From contig CACBYV010000009.1 in NCBI GenBank assembly GCA_902543575.1, forward strand, positions 1 to 56,602: a DNA stretch of 56,602 nt, written 5' to 3'. This DNA comes from an uncultured Pelagibacteraceae bacterium (GTDB lineage: Bacteria; Pseudomonadota; Alphaproteobacteria; Pelagibacterales; Pelagibacteraceae). The notes under the pieces are model-generated. The model worked only from the letters and a program-made list of their open reading frames with translations, did no database searches and was not told where the DNA came from. This document shows, piece after piece, positions 8,697 through 16,657 of the stretch; the stretch's first letter is position 1, and every line of letters begins with the position of its first letter. Position numbers and translations under genes: made by a program.

Positions 8697-10151
8697 GTGA
8701 ATCAAAGCGAAAAATTTCAACTTAGAAATTGGGAACTAGTTTCAATAAATCCTAATAATAGAGACTGGAGTTGGAAGAATTATTTTAACTTTTGGGCGAT
8801 AAATATTCAAACAATAGTTGGGTTTTCTTTAATATCAGCTTTATATTTATTTTATGATCTGAATTTTTTTGTTGTCTTAATAGGATCATTACTAGCAGGA
8901 TTATTAGTATTCTTTTTTGCTAACATCATTGGAAAAATTTCTCAAAGTAGCGGATTAAGTTTTCCAACAATTCTTAGACTTTCAATGGGTTTTACTGGTG
9001 CCAGATATATAGGGATGATCAGAGGATTAGTTGGCTTATTCATGTTTGGTGTACAAACATTTTTTATATCAAAATCACTAGGTTATATTGCTAGGATCAT
9101 CATATTTAAAATTGATAGTCAACTTTTGCAGAATGAAATATTTTTATTATTCTTTTTTGGCTTGAATTTAATTGATTGGGTTTGTTTATTCTTTACTTTA
9201 ATATTTCAATACATCCTTTTTACAAAAGGACAGGATTTTCTAAAATCATTTATTAATTTTTCAGGTCTTTCAATATATTTGGGGCTATCTGTTTTATTAA
9301 TTGTTATTTTATCTGAGTATTACAATGAACTCCTAAATGGAATAAAACTAAGCTTAGTCTTTAGCAATTTTGCAATTCAGTCAAATATTGCTCCAATAAT
9401 TTCAATCACAGGAACTTTATTTGCTTATTTTGCTATAGTTCTCCTCACATTTGGTGATTTTTCTAGATACTCAATGAATTATAAAGAGATGACCAAAGGA
9501 AACTTAAGTATAATATTAAATTTAATATTCTTTTCTTTTTTCTCTGTTTTGATCACTTTAGGTTCAGATATTATTCTCACCAGTAAAGGATTAAACGCTT
9601 CAAGTCTACTTACAAATCCAAATGACATAGTCGGTAAATTTAATAATAATTTTTTAACTTTCTTTTGTTTGATATTTATTATTATCTCTTCGTTATCAAC
9701 TAATTTGATAGCAAATTATATTCCTTCGCAAAATACATTGATAAATTTTTTCCCGAACTCTTTAACGTTAAAAAAAACAGGAATTGTAATATCAATTATT
9801 GGATTAATTATTTCAACATTTTGGCTTTCAATTTTTAGTAAAGCTAATGTTTTGATATTTGTTGAAGCTGTAGCTACGACTTTTGGCCCAATTTTTGGAG
9901 TATTGGTTGCTGATTATTATTTGTTTAAAAAACAACAAATTAATCACAAAGAGCTTTTTTATCCTAAAGAACATACGGAATATATTTATAGCAACGGTTG
10001 GAACCTCAAAGCATTGTATGCTCTGTTAATTGGATCAATATTTTCTTTATCATCTTTGCTAAATGAAAATTTAATACAATATCAATCTTTTGGATGGATT
10101 ATTGGAGCATTCGCATCTTATTTAGTATATTATTTATTAAATAATAAGTAA
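8697..10151 (+). CDS. NCS1-family nucleobase:cation symporter-like permease
   Basis: This 484-residue polytopic protein has about 12 membrane segments. The NCS1 pattern is visible in SGLSFPTILRLSMGFTGA (about residues 88-105) followed by IRGLVGLFMFGVQTFFISKSLG, and in FGPIFGVLVADYYLFKKQ near residue 395. Family members import cytosine, uracil, allantoin, hydantoins or thiamine with Na+ or H+; which applies cannot be read here. It starts with GTG after a short AT-rich spacer, and the next gene starts 2 nt after its stop. Its place between a TRAP transporter and an alcohol dehydrogenase is unusual for a nucleobase permease. Confidence 0.85.
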   Translation: MNQSEKFQLRNWELVSINPNNRDWSWKNYFNFWAINIQTIVGFSLISALYLFYDLNFFVVLIGSLLAGLLVFFFANIIGKISQSSGLSFPTILRLSMGFTGARYIGMIRGLVGLFMFGVQTFFISKSLGYIARIIIFKIDSQLLQNEIFLLFFFGLNLIDWVCLFFTLIFQYILFTKGQDFLKSFINFSGLSIYLGLSVLLIVILSEYYNELLNGIKLSLVFSNFAIQSNIAPIISITGTLFAYFAIVLLTFGDFSRYSMNYKEMTKGNLSIILNLIFFSFFSVLITLGSDIILTSKGLNASSLLTNPNDIVGKFNNNFLTFFCLIFIIISSLSTNLIANYIPSQNTLINFFPNSLTLKKTGIVISIIGLIISTFWLSIFSKANVLIFVEAVATTFGPIFGVLVADYYLFKKQQINHKELFYPKEHTEYIYSNGWNLKALYALLIGSIFSLSSLLNENLIQYQSFGWIIGAFASYLVYYLLNNK

Positions 10152-10153
10152 TC

Positions 10154-11158
10154 ATGAAAGCGCTTGTTTATACTGGTGTAGAAGAAATGGAATTTAGGGA
10201 GGAAAAAGAACCTTCTGAAAAACCTGGGGAAAGTATTCTTAAAGTTCATGCATCAGGCATATGCGGCTCAGATATGCATGCTTACCATGGAAAAGACGAG
10301 AGAAGAATTCCACCGTTAATCTTAGGTCATGAAGTTAGTGGTCAAATAATTAATGGTAAGCTTAAAGATCAAATTTCAGTTCTTAATCCATTAATAACTT
10401 GCAGAAATTGTGAATACTGCAAAAGTGGAAGAGAACATTTATGTCCAGATAGAGTACTTCTAGGAATGAATAGACCTTATGAAAGACAAGGTGCGTTTGC
10501 CGAATTTATAACAGTTCCAGATCATAATATTTTCAAAGTTCCTGAAAAGCTTGATGTAAAAGAGGCTGCGGTTGCAGAACCAACAGCAGTTTCATATCAT
10601 GCAGTATTATTAGCAGTAGAAGCATCGAAAAAACCATTAAATGAATGCAGAACTCTTGTTCAGGGTGGTGGAGCAATTGGGCTACTATGTGCATTAATTT
10701 TATCCAAGATCCAAGGAAATACAAATTTAACTATTTCTGATCCAAATCAAAAAAGATTAAATGAATGCTCTAAATATGTAGATGCAAAAACAGTATCACC
10801 AGATCATAAAGATATTAAAGAGAGTAGCTTTGATTTAGTTTTTGATACAGTTGGACTTGAAGTTTCAAGACAACAGGCAATCAGTGTAGTAAAACCTGGT
10901 GGAATAATAGTTCATATTGGACTAACTCAGCCCGCAGGATCTTTTAATTTTAGAAAAGCAACCCTTCAAGAAGTTACTTTTATTGGAACTTATTGTTACA
11001 CAAACAAAGAATTTGGCGAAACTATTGATATTTTAACTAATAATAAGCTAGGCAAGATAGAGTGGATTGAGTACAGAAATCTTAAGGATGGTTGGGGAGC
11101 TTTTAAAGAAATTCATGATGGAACCTGTTCGGCACCTAAGATAGTACTTCTGCCTTAA
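10154..11158 (+). CDS. Zinc-dependent medium-chain alcohol dehydrogenase
   Basis: This 334-residue cytosolic MDR enzyme is of the sorbitol/threonine dehydrogenase type. The catalytic zinc site is shown by GICGSDMHAYHG (Cys near residue 37) and LILGHEVSG (His and Glu near 57-58). The structural zinc lobe CRNCEYCKSGREHLC spans about residues 83-97. The nucleotide-binding loop GGGAIG is near residue 170. It oxidises a secondary alcohol or polyol with NAD(P). With no gap after the NCS1 gene, it probably acts on something imported by the TRAP or NCS1 carrier, but the substrate is not identifiable. Its TAA lies in a TTAA tetranucleotide shared with a small opposite-strand ORF. Confidence 0.9.
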   Translation: MKALVYTGVEEMEFREEKEPSEKPGESILKVHASGICGSDMHAYHGKDERRIPPLILGHEVSGQIINGKLKDQISVLNPLITCRNCEYCKSGREHLCPDRVLLGMNRPYERQGAFAEFITVPDHNIFKVPEKLDVKEAAVAEPTAVSYHAVLLAVEASKKPLNECRTLVQGGGAIGLLCALILSKIQGNTNLTISDPNQKRLNECSKYVDAKTVSPDHKDIKESSFDLVFDTVGLEVSRQQAISVVKPGGIIVHIGLTQPAGSFNFRKATLQEVTFIGTYCYTNKEFGETIDILTNNKLGKIEWIEYRNLKDGWGAFKEIHDGTCSAPKIVLLP

Positions 11159-11286
11159 ATTCTTGGTTTTTTAAGAGGTACTAATACCTTTTTTTCTCCA
11201 AATTTTTCAGAATTTTTTGAAATAACAGGTGCGGTTATAATTATAGACCAATAAATCATCAAACCAAAAAGAACTGCTAACTTCAT
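11155..11286 (-). CDS. Small predicted membrane protein (43 aa)
   Basis: My translation of the opposite strand gives a 43-residue protein, starting MKLAVLFGLMIYWSIIITAP and ending PLKKPRI. It has one hydrophobic segment (residues 3-22) and then a basic polar tail, a single-pass topology. It fills most of the gap between two plus-strand genes and stops in the TTAA that also ends the alcohol dehydrogenase gene. I recognise no family and give no function. Support is limited to the sensible composition, the ATG start and the neat fit. Confidence 0.5.
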   Translation of the reverse strand: MKLAVLFGLMIYWSIIITAPVISKNSEKFGEKKVLVPLKKPRI

Positions 11287-11381
11287 ATCTTCTAAGTAGA
11301 GAACAATAATGATTTATGCATGTTTAAATAATGTCAAAATTTTGAATTTGAAAATTATTTTATCTTTTATATAGAAAGGAC

Positions 11382-12035
11382 ATGTTTAGATTTTTATTTA
11401 AATTAATTTTAGTTACAGCGTTGTTTCAAACTACTTTGTATTCTGAGGAAGTAAAAGTATTTGAGTTTACAGAGAAAGAACTATCAGAATTGACAGTTAG
11501 AAAAGTAAGAGGGGCAGATAATAAAACTGAATATTCTGTTGGCTCTGATGAAAATGGTAATTACCTTAAAGCTATTGCTGATAATGCTGCTTCTGGCCTA
11601 GGTAAGGAGATTAAAATTGATCTAAATAAAACACCTTTCATAAATATTACTTGGAAAATTGAGAAAGACATACCAGGGATAGATGAGACAGCTAAAAAGG
11701 GTCATGACTTTGCAGGAAGAGTATTCGTCATTAAAAAAACTGGAGCAACACCTTTATCCAATAGAGCAATAAATTATGTTTTTTCAAGCAATCAAGAAGT
11801 TGGAAGCAACTTTCCAAGCCCATATACTAAAAAGTCCATAGATAATGTACTTGCTACTACCAAAACAAATTTAAATGAATGGGTAACTGTCAAAGCAAAC
11901 GTTAAAGAAGATTTCAAGAAATTCCATAATTTAGATGTTAATGAGCTGGACGGGATAGCGATCATGTCAGATACAGATAATTCAAAGAAAAAATCAATTA
12001 CTTACTATCAAAATATCTATTTTTCTTCTCAATAA
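11382..12035 (+). CDS. DUF3047-domain exported protein
   Basis: This 217-residue protein has an N-terminal signal peptide (hydrophobic run FLFKLILVTALFQTTL, cut before EEVKVF). The body matches my recollection of DUF3047 in order: ITWKIEKDIPG near residue 88, GHDFAGRVFVI near 107, AINYVFSS near 127, then DGIAIMSDTDNSKKKSITYYQNIYF at the C-terminus. The family has a likely beta-sandwich carbohydrate-binding-like fold and no known activity; it is probably periplasmic. AGAAAGGA upstream serves as the ribosome-binding site. It is 16 nt before the hotdog thioesterase and may share its transcript. Confidence 0.75.
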   Translation: MFRFLFKLILVTALFQTTLYSEEVKVFEFTEKELSELTVRKVRGADNKTEYSVGSDENGNYLKAIADNAASGLGKEIKIDLNKTPFINITWKIEKDIPGIDETAKKGHDFAGRVFVIKKTGATPLSNRAINYVFSSNQEVGSNFPSPYTKKSIDNVLATTKTNLNEWVTVKANVKEDFKKFHNLDVNELDGIAIMSDTDNSKKKSITYYQNIYFSSQ

Positions 12036-12054
12036 ATTTTATTAATATCAATTG

Positions 12055-12447
12055 ATGAAAGTATTTAAGTATAATTTAAAAGTATACTATGAGGATACTG
12101 ATTTTGGTGGAATAGTTTACCACGCAAATTATTTAAAGTACTTTGAAAGAGCAAGATCTGAGCTTATTTATTCCTTGGGATATTCGAATAAAAAGTTATT
12201 AGATAAACATAATGTTTTAATAGCAGTAAAAACTTGCAACGTAGATTTTAAAAAACCGGCAAAATTTGAGGATAAAATTACCGTTTTCACAAAAATAAAA
12301 TCTAATACTTTGACTACAATTACAATGTCACAAGTAATTAAAAGAAAATCAGATACTTTATGTGATGCAGAGATTAAATTAGTATCTCTAAATAAATTGG
12401 GAAAACCAGTAAAACTTCCAGTAGCACTTATTAACAAATTAAACTAG
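12055..12447 (+). CDS. ybgC: YbgC/FadM-family acyl-CoA thioesterase (hotdog fold)
   Basis: This 130-residue single hotdog-domain protein has the YbgC signature YYEDTDFGGIVYHANYLKYFERAR (residues about 10-33), with the catalytic Asp in DTDFGG. These enzymes hydrolyse short or medium acyl-CoA or acyl-ACP thioesters; in many Proteobacteria ybgC sits with tolQRA, but no tol gene is present here. I start at the ATG (12055) rather than a TTG one codon earlier. The 3' end overlaps the convergent uracil-DNA glycosylase gene by 9 nt, so the two coding sequences share their last codons on opposite strands. Confidence 0.85.
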   Translation: MKVFKYNLKVYYEDTDFGGIVYHANYLKYFERARSELIYSLGYSNKKLLDKHNVLIAVKTCNVDFKKPAKFEDKITVFTKIKSNTLTTITMSQVIKRKSDTLCDAEIKLVSLNKLGKPVKLPVALINKLN

Positions 12448-13113
12448 TTCTTTTACTTTTTTAAATAGTTTAGTCATTTGTTTTTCATTTATTCGTCCAG
12501 TATTTACATTTCTTGGACTTGGATGATAACACCCCATTAACAACACATTGTTAGGTAATTTAAAATATGTTCCATGACTAAATTTTACTCTCTCAGTGTA
12601 ATCAAAATTTTCTCTATAAAATTTTACACAAGTATCAAACGCAATTTTCCCTAAAGCCACAATAATTTTTAGATTTTTAAGTATTTCAAATTCAGATTTA
12701 AAATAACCAAAGCAATTTTTTAACTCTTCATTTAATGGTTTATCTCCTGGAGGAACGCACTTTAGAGCTGGTGTTATAAAGGTATTTTTTATTTTTAATC
12801 CATCATTTAAATGATCTGAATTACTTTGATTGGCAATTTTTACATTGTGTAAACATTTATATAAAAAATCTGAGGATTTATCGCCTGTAAATACTCTGCC
12901 TGTTCTTGTTCCACCATGAGCAGCTGGTGCTAGACCAACAATCATTATTTTTCCATTTATATCTCCAAAACCTGTAACTGGTTTTCCCCAATAAGTTTGG
13001 TCCATATATTGTTTTCTTTTTTCCGTAGATATTTTTTTTCTAAACCTCACAAGTCTAGGGCATTTATTACATTTAATTATTGTTTTTTTTAATTTTTCAA
13101 ATTTAACGGTCAT
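12439..13113 (-). CDS. Uracil-DNA glycosylase, family 5 (UdgB-like)
   Basis: This protein of about 224 residues removes uracil (and often hypoxanthine or ethenocytosine) from DNA. The N-terminal KCNKCPRL holds two of the four [4Fe-4S] cysteines. Motif A reads GLAPAAHGGTRTGRVFTGD, which lacks the polar Asp/Asn of families 1 and 4 and is typical of family 5. Motif B is CYHPSPRNVNTGR near the C-terminus. An ATG at 13146 would give 235 residues but lies inside glpD. I prefer the ATG at 13113, six bases after the glpD coding end, which places the first CxxC at residues 15-18. The two genes probably share a transcript. Confidence 0.88.
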   Translation of the reverse strand: MTVKFEKLKKTIIKCNKCPRLVRFRKKISTEKRKQYMDQTYWGKPVTGFGDINGKIMIVGLAPAAHGGTRTGRVFTGDKSSDFLYKCLHNVKIANQSNSDHLNDGLKIKNTFITPALKCVPPGDKPLNEELKNCFGYFKSEFEILKNLKIIVALGKIAFDTCVKFYRENFDYTERVKFSHGTYFKLPNNVLLMGCYHPSPRNVNTGRINEKQMTKLFKKVKELV

Positions 13114-13118
13114 TAAGT

Positions 13119-14270
13119 TTAGAGAAGCTTCTTTTTGTGTGTCCATGGACCTTTTTTTGTTTTAGGTAAAAACTTTCTAAGGTCAAAAAGGACTTTTTCA
13201 GACAATTTTCTGTAGGTGGTTAGTTTTCCTCCATATATATTCAATAAAGGTAATTTTTTTATAATTTTTAAATCAAAAACATAATCTCTTGTGACTTTTG
13301 AAGCTGTATTAAAATCTTCAATTAGAGGTCTTATCCCTGAATAAGTATCTACAATGTCCTTTGTTCTGATTTGTTTTTTTAAGTAATTATTTACTGAACG
13401 AATTAAATATGTAATTTCTTTTTTTGATATTCCTTTATTTTCTGGTGATTTAACCTCAACTTCTGTAGTTCCAATTAAAGAAAACTTCCCTTTATAAGGT
13501 ATCACAAATATTATTCTTTTATCAGTATTTTGAAATGTGAATGCAACATTTTCTTTGTACAATTTTTTTGTAATAATATGACTTCCTTTAACTAATCTTA
13601 TTTTTTTCTTAGATTTAATTTTTATATTTTTATTTAAGGTTTCGTTTATCCATGGTCCAGATGCATTAATTAAAATTTTTGATTTTACTTTTTCACCTTT
13701 TTCAAGACTAATAATCCATTCATTGCCAATAATTTCAGCTTTTTTAACTTTGTTATATTCTAGTATTTTAGCTTTATTTCTTTTTGCATCTTTAGCATTT
13801 AGTTTCGTTAATTTTTTATCGTCAATTTGTATGTCAAAATATTGAAAACCAGTTTTGTATTTTTGCTTAAGAATATTTGAAAATTTTTTTGTAAGATCAA
13901 ACGTTTTTGATTTTGGTATATTGCTTTTGCCACCTAAATTATCATACAAAAATAAACCAATTTTAATTAACCAGGCTGGTCGAATTTTATCTGCATAAGG
14001 AATTATAAAAGGAATCGGTTTGGAAATATGTCTGGCAATTTTATAAACTATTTCTCTTTCTTTCAGAGATTCTCTAACTAGTTTGAATTCATAATTTTCT
14101 AAATAACGAAGACCACCATGTACTAATTTCGTCGACCAAGATGAGGTTGCTCCTCCAATCTCACCTTTGTCAGCTAAACAAACTGATAAACCTCTACCTG
14201 CAGCATCTCTTGCAATACCTGCACCGTTTATACCGCCACCTATTATGAATAAATCAAATTTTTTAGACAT
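13119..14270 (-). CDS. glpD: Glycerol-3-phosphate dehydrogenase, FAD-dependent, short form
   Basis: This 383-residue enzyme oxidises sn-glycerol-3-phosphate to dihydroxyacetone phosphate at the inner membrane face and reduces quinone. The FAD motif FIIGGGINGAGIARDAAGRG is at residues 8-27, followed by the family run GGATSSWSTKLVHGGLRYLE near 38-57. GIRPLIED near 311 and YGGKLTTYRKL near 345 complete the catalytic domain. Typical GlpD proteins run to about 500 residues; this one ends shortly after the GGKLTTYR block, so the C-terminal alpha-helical domain is absent. The next gene begins at once, so the shortness is not a simple late frameshift. It is divergent from ugpB. Confidence 0.88.
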   Translation of the reverse strand: MSKKFDLFIIGGGINGAGIARDAAGRGLSVCLADKGEIGGATSSWSTKLVHGGLRYLENYEFKLVRESLKEREIVYKIARHISKPIPFIIPYADKIRPAWLIKIGLFLYDNLGGKSNIPKSKTFDLTKKFSNILKQKYKTGFQYFDIQIDDKKLTKLNAKDAKRNKAKILEYNKVKKAEIIGNEWIISLEKGEKVKSKILINASGPWINETLNKNIKIKSKKKIRLVKGSHIITKKLYKENVAFTFQNTDKRIIFVIPYKGKFSLIGTTEVEVKSPENKGISKKEITYLIRSVNNYLKKQIRTKDIVDTYSGIRPLIEDFNTASKVTRDYVFDLKIIKKLPLLNIYGGKLTTYRKLSEKVLFDLRKFLPKTKKGPWTHKKKLL

Positions 14271-14410
14271 TTAAATTATGATTTGTTTTAAAATATACAA
14301 CCTCTTTTAGAAATTTAAAATTTTTAAATGCAATTATTTACAATTTCATAATATCTTAACATTAATAAATTATTAATAAAAAATAAAATAAACTTAACAG
14401 AAGGATAGAT
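14271..14410. promoter_or_regulatory. Divergent intergenic region between glpD and ugpB
   Basis: These 140 nt of very AT-rich DNA separate the divergent glpD and ugp operons and should hold both promoters. AGAAGGA (14399-14405) is the ugpB ribosome-binding site. No inverted repeat of GlpR type and no good Pho box was seen. Confidence 0.5.
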
Positions 14411-15718
14411 ATGAAAAAAATACTTAGTGTTTTAACAATTCTATTTACTTTCTCTTTTACATCACACAGTTATTCAAAAACAGAAATTCATTGGTGGTAC
14501 GGAAACAGTGGTTTTCTTGGTGATGTAATTATTGAAATTGCAAATAGATTTAACGCTTCACAAGATCAATATACGGTCATTCCTACAGGAAAAGGAAGTT
14601 ATGAAGATAACATGGCGGCAACTATTGCTGCATTTAGAGCAGGCGACCAACCACACTATTCACAGGTTTATGATGCTGGTGCTGCAATCATGGTAGCTCA
14701 AGTAAAAAATGGTGTTGTTATCGGTTTTGAAGAAATGGCTAAGAAATATGGCATTGATGTAGATGCTGACAACTATATTCCAGGCATTAAAAATTTCTAT
14801 GCCGACTCTGATGGAAAAATGATTGGTGTACCTTTCAATAGTTCAACTTGTTTGATGTATGCAAACATGGACATTTTGAAAGAGGTTGGAATTGAATCTG
14901 TGCCAAAAACTTATGAAGAATTTGAGGCCATGGCTCCAAAAATCAAAGCTGCTGGATACATTCCTTTAGTTCAAAGTCATAGTCCATGGATTTGGACTGA
15001 AAATTTCTTTTCTAGACATAATTTATTAATGTTAGATGGAAATAATGGTTACGATGCTGTTCCTACAAAAACTTTATTCGCTGAAACTGATGCATTTGTC
15101 TATCATTGGAAGAAAGTTAAAGAATGGTATGATAAAGGTTTATATGGCTATAAAGGAAGAGCGTGGGGAGACAATCAAGCACCATTTATAGCAGGTGAAG
15201 CTGCATTTTGGTTTGGTTCTGCTGCATCATTTGGTGGAATGAAAGGTGTTGTTCCAAACTTTACAGTTAATCATATTCCTTACTGGGATTCAGTAACCAA
15301 AGGAAAAGAGTATCCAACTTTTATAGGTGGTGCTGCTAACTGGATCTTAAATGGTCATACTGAGGAAGAGTACAAAGGACTTGCTAAATTTATAGAATTT
15401 ATGGGTTCTCCAGAAATGGATCTGTATTATCACAATATGACTGGTTACTCTGCAGTGACTAAAGGTGGTATAGAGTTAGCTGAAACTATAAATTTCTATA
15501 GAGCTTCTCCATATCATAAAGCAGTTGGTGAACAATTAAGCTTAGAAGGTTCAACTATTCCTGGTGGATATAGAGCTGGTAACTGGCCCCAAATTCGTGA
15601 AGTAATTTACGAAAATATTGAGCCAATGTTAAACGGCAAAATATCAATCGAAAAAGGATTGCAGAATATGGACAAAGGTGCAGCTAAATTGTTAAAGCAA
15701 TTTGCTAAAACTTTGTAA
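14411..15718 (+). CDS. ugpB: sn-Glycerol-3-phosphate ABC transporter substrate-binding protein
   Basis: This 435-residue periplasmic binding protein belongs to the Ugp cluster. The signal peptide covers about residues 1-22 (MKKILSVLTILFTFSFTSHS). The mature start IHWWYGNSGFLGDVI matches the UgpB pattern, as do YDAGAAIMVAQ near 85 and AAFWFGSAASF near 260. In relatives, UgpB binds glycerol-3-phosphate and glycerophosphodiesters such as glycerophosphocholine. The neighbours ugpA, two ugpE genes, ugpC, ugpQ, glpK and glpD confirm the role. It has a strong ribosome-binding site and is followed by a stem-loop before ugpA, so it is probably made in excess of the membrane subunits. Confidence 0.93.
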   Translation: MKKILSVLTILFTFSFTSHSYSKTEIHWWYGNSGFLGDVIIEIANRFNASQDQYTVIPTGKGSYEDNMAATIAAFRAGDQPHYSQVYDAGAAIMVAQVKNGVVIGFEEMAKKYGIDVDADNYIPGIKNFYADSDGKMIGVPFNSSTCLMYANMDILKEVGIESVPKTYEEFEAMAPKIKAAGYIPLVQSHSPWIWTENFFSRHNLLMLDGNNGYDAVPTKTLFAETDAFVYHWKKVKEWYDKGLYGYKGRAWGDNQAPFIAGEAAFWFGSAASFGGMKGVVPNFTVNHIPYWDSVTKGKEYPTFIGGAANWILNGHTEEEYKGLAKFIEFMGSPEMDLYYHNMTGYSAVTKGGIELAETINFYRASPYHKAVGEQLSLEGSTIPGGYRAGNWPQIREVIYENIEPMLNGKISIEKGLQNMDKGAAKLLKQFAKTL

Positions 15719-15734
15719 GAATAATTAAAACAAT

Positions 15735-15770
15735 AAGGAGGGTATTAATTTACCCTCCTTATTTATTTTT
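15735..15770 (+). terminator. Stem-loop terminator/attenuator after ugpB
   Basis: A perfect 10-bp stem (AAGGAGGGTA at 15735-15744 pairing with TACCCTCCTT at 15751-15760) with a 6-nt loop is followed by a T-rich tail. It lies 16 nt after the ugpB stop and 8 nt before ugpA, inside the operon. It probably reduces read-through or stabilises a ugpB-only mRNA. Confidence 0.88.
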
Positions 15771-15778
15771 ACAAAAGT

Positions 15779-16657
15779 ATGAAAAAAGTCCAATTCAAAT
15801 CTAGCTATTCACAATATCTTTTCTTAGCTCCGCAGCTAGGTATATTGTTAATTTTTTTATATTGGCCAATCATACAAACCTTTAGAGATGCATTTACAAT
15901 GCAAGATGCTTTTGGATTTGGATCGAAGTTTGTATGGTTTGACAATTTTTTATTTATTTTTGATGATCCAGCTTATTTCATAGCTTTCAAATTTACTATT
16001 ATTTATAGTTTTGTTATTACGTTAATTACAGGCTCAATTGGATTATTACTTGCCGTTCAGGCTAATAATGTAATGCATGGTAAAAGCACTTACAAAACAC
16101 TTTTAATTTGGCCTTATGCAATTGCGCCTGCGGTAGTCGGTGTAATGGCAAATTATTTTTTTAGTGAAAGATTTGGTCTTCTTTATCATTTATTTCACGA
16201 ACTGTGGGGATTTAATTGGTACGAAAGTGTGTTCGACTCTTATATTTACGTAATCATAGCTGGTTCTTGGAAGCAAATCAGTGCTAATTTTATTTTCTTC
16301 TTGGCTGGACTTCAAGCTATACAAAAATCTGTAATTGAAGCATCAATGATTGACTGTAAAAATAGTTTTAGAAGATTTTGGACAATTACATTCCCATTAT
16401 TAATGCCAACTACATTCTTTTTAATAATTATTAATATAACGTATGCTTTCTTTGATACATTTGGAATTATTGATACCACAACAATAGGTGCTCCTTCCGG
16501 TGAAACAAGAACTCTAGTTTATAAAGCTTACATGGATGGATTTAGAGGACTGGATTTAGGAAGTGCAGGAGCTCAATCAATAATGATGATGTTGATTGTA
16601 TTAATAATTACGATTTTTCAATTTAGATATATCGAAGGGAAAATACATTATAATTAA
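15779..16657 (+). CDS. ugpA: Glycerol-3-phosphate ABC transporter permease UgpA
   Basis: This 292-residue inner-membrane permease has six predicted helices. The MalF-type start (SYSQYLFLAPQLGILLIFLYWPIIQTF) and the EAA loop that contacts the ATPase (VIEASMIDCKNSFRRFWTITFPLL, near residues 185-208) are clear. The C-terminus (FRYIEGKIHYN) resembles the UgpA end. It pairs with a UgpE partner and UgpC. Its stop overlaps the first ugpE start by one base (TAATG). It has no strong ribosome-binding site of its own. Confidence 0.92.
   Translation: MKKVQFKSSYSQYLFLAPQLGILLIFLYWPIIQTFRDAFTMQDAFGFGSKFVWFDNFLFIFDDPAYFIAFKFTIIYSFVITLITGSIGLLLAVQANNVMHGKSTYKTLLIWPYAIAPAVVGVMANYFFSERFGLLYHLFHELWGFNWYESVFDSYIYVIIAGSWKQISANFIFFLAGLQAIQKSVIEASMIDCKNSFRRFWTITFPLLMPTTFFLIIINITYAFFDTFGIIDTTTIGAPSGETRTLVYKAYMDGFRGLDLGSAGAQSIMMMLIVLIITIFQFRYIEGKIHYN

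Noticed and set aside
14340..14370. Possible Pho box before ugpB (TTTCAT and TTAACAT half-sites)
   Set aside because: The spacing between the CAT ends is 13 rather than 11 bases and the half-sites match poorly, so phosphate control cannot be claimed.
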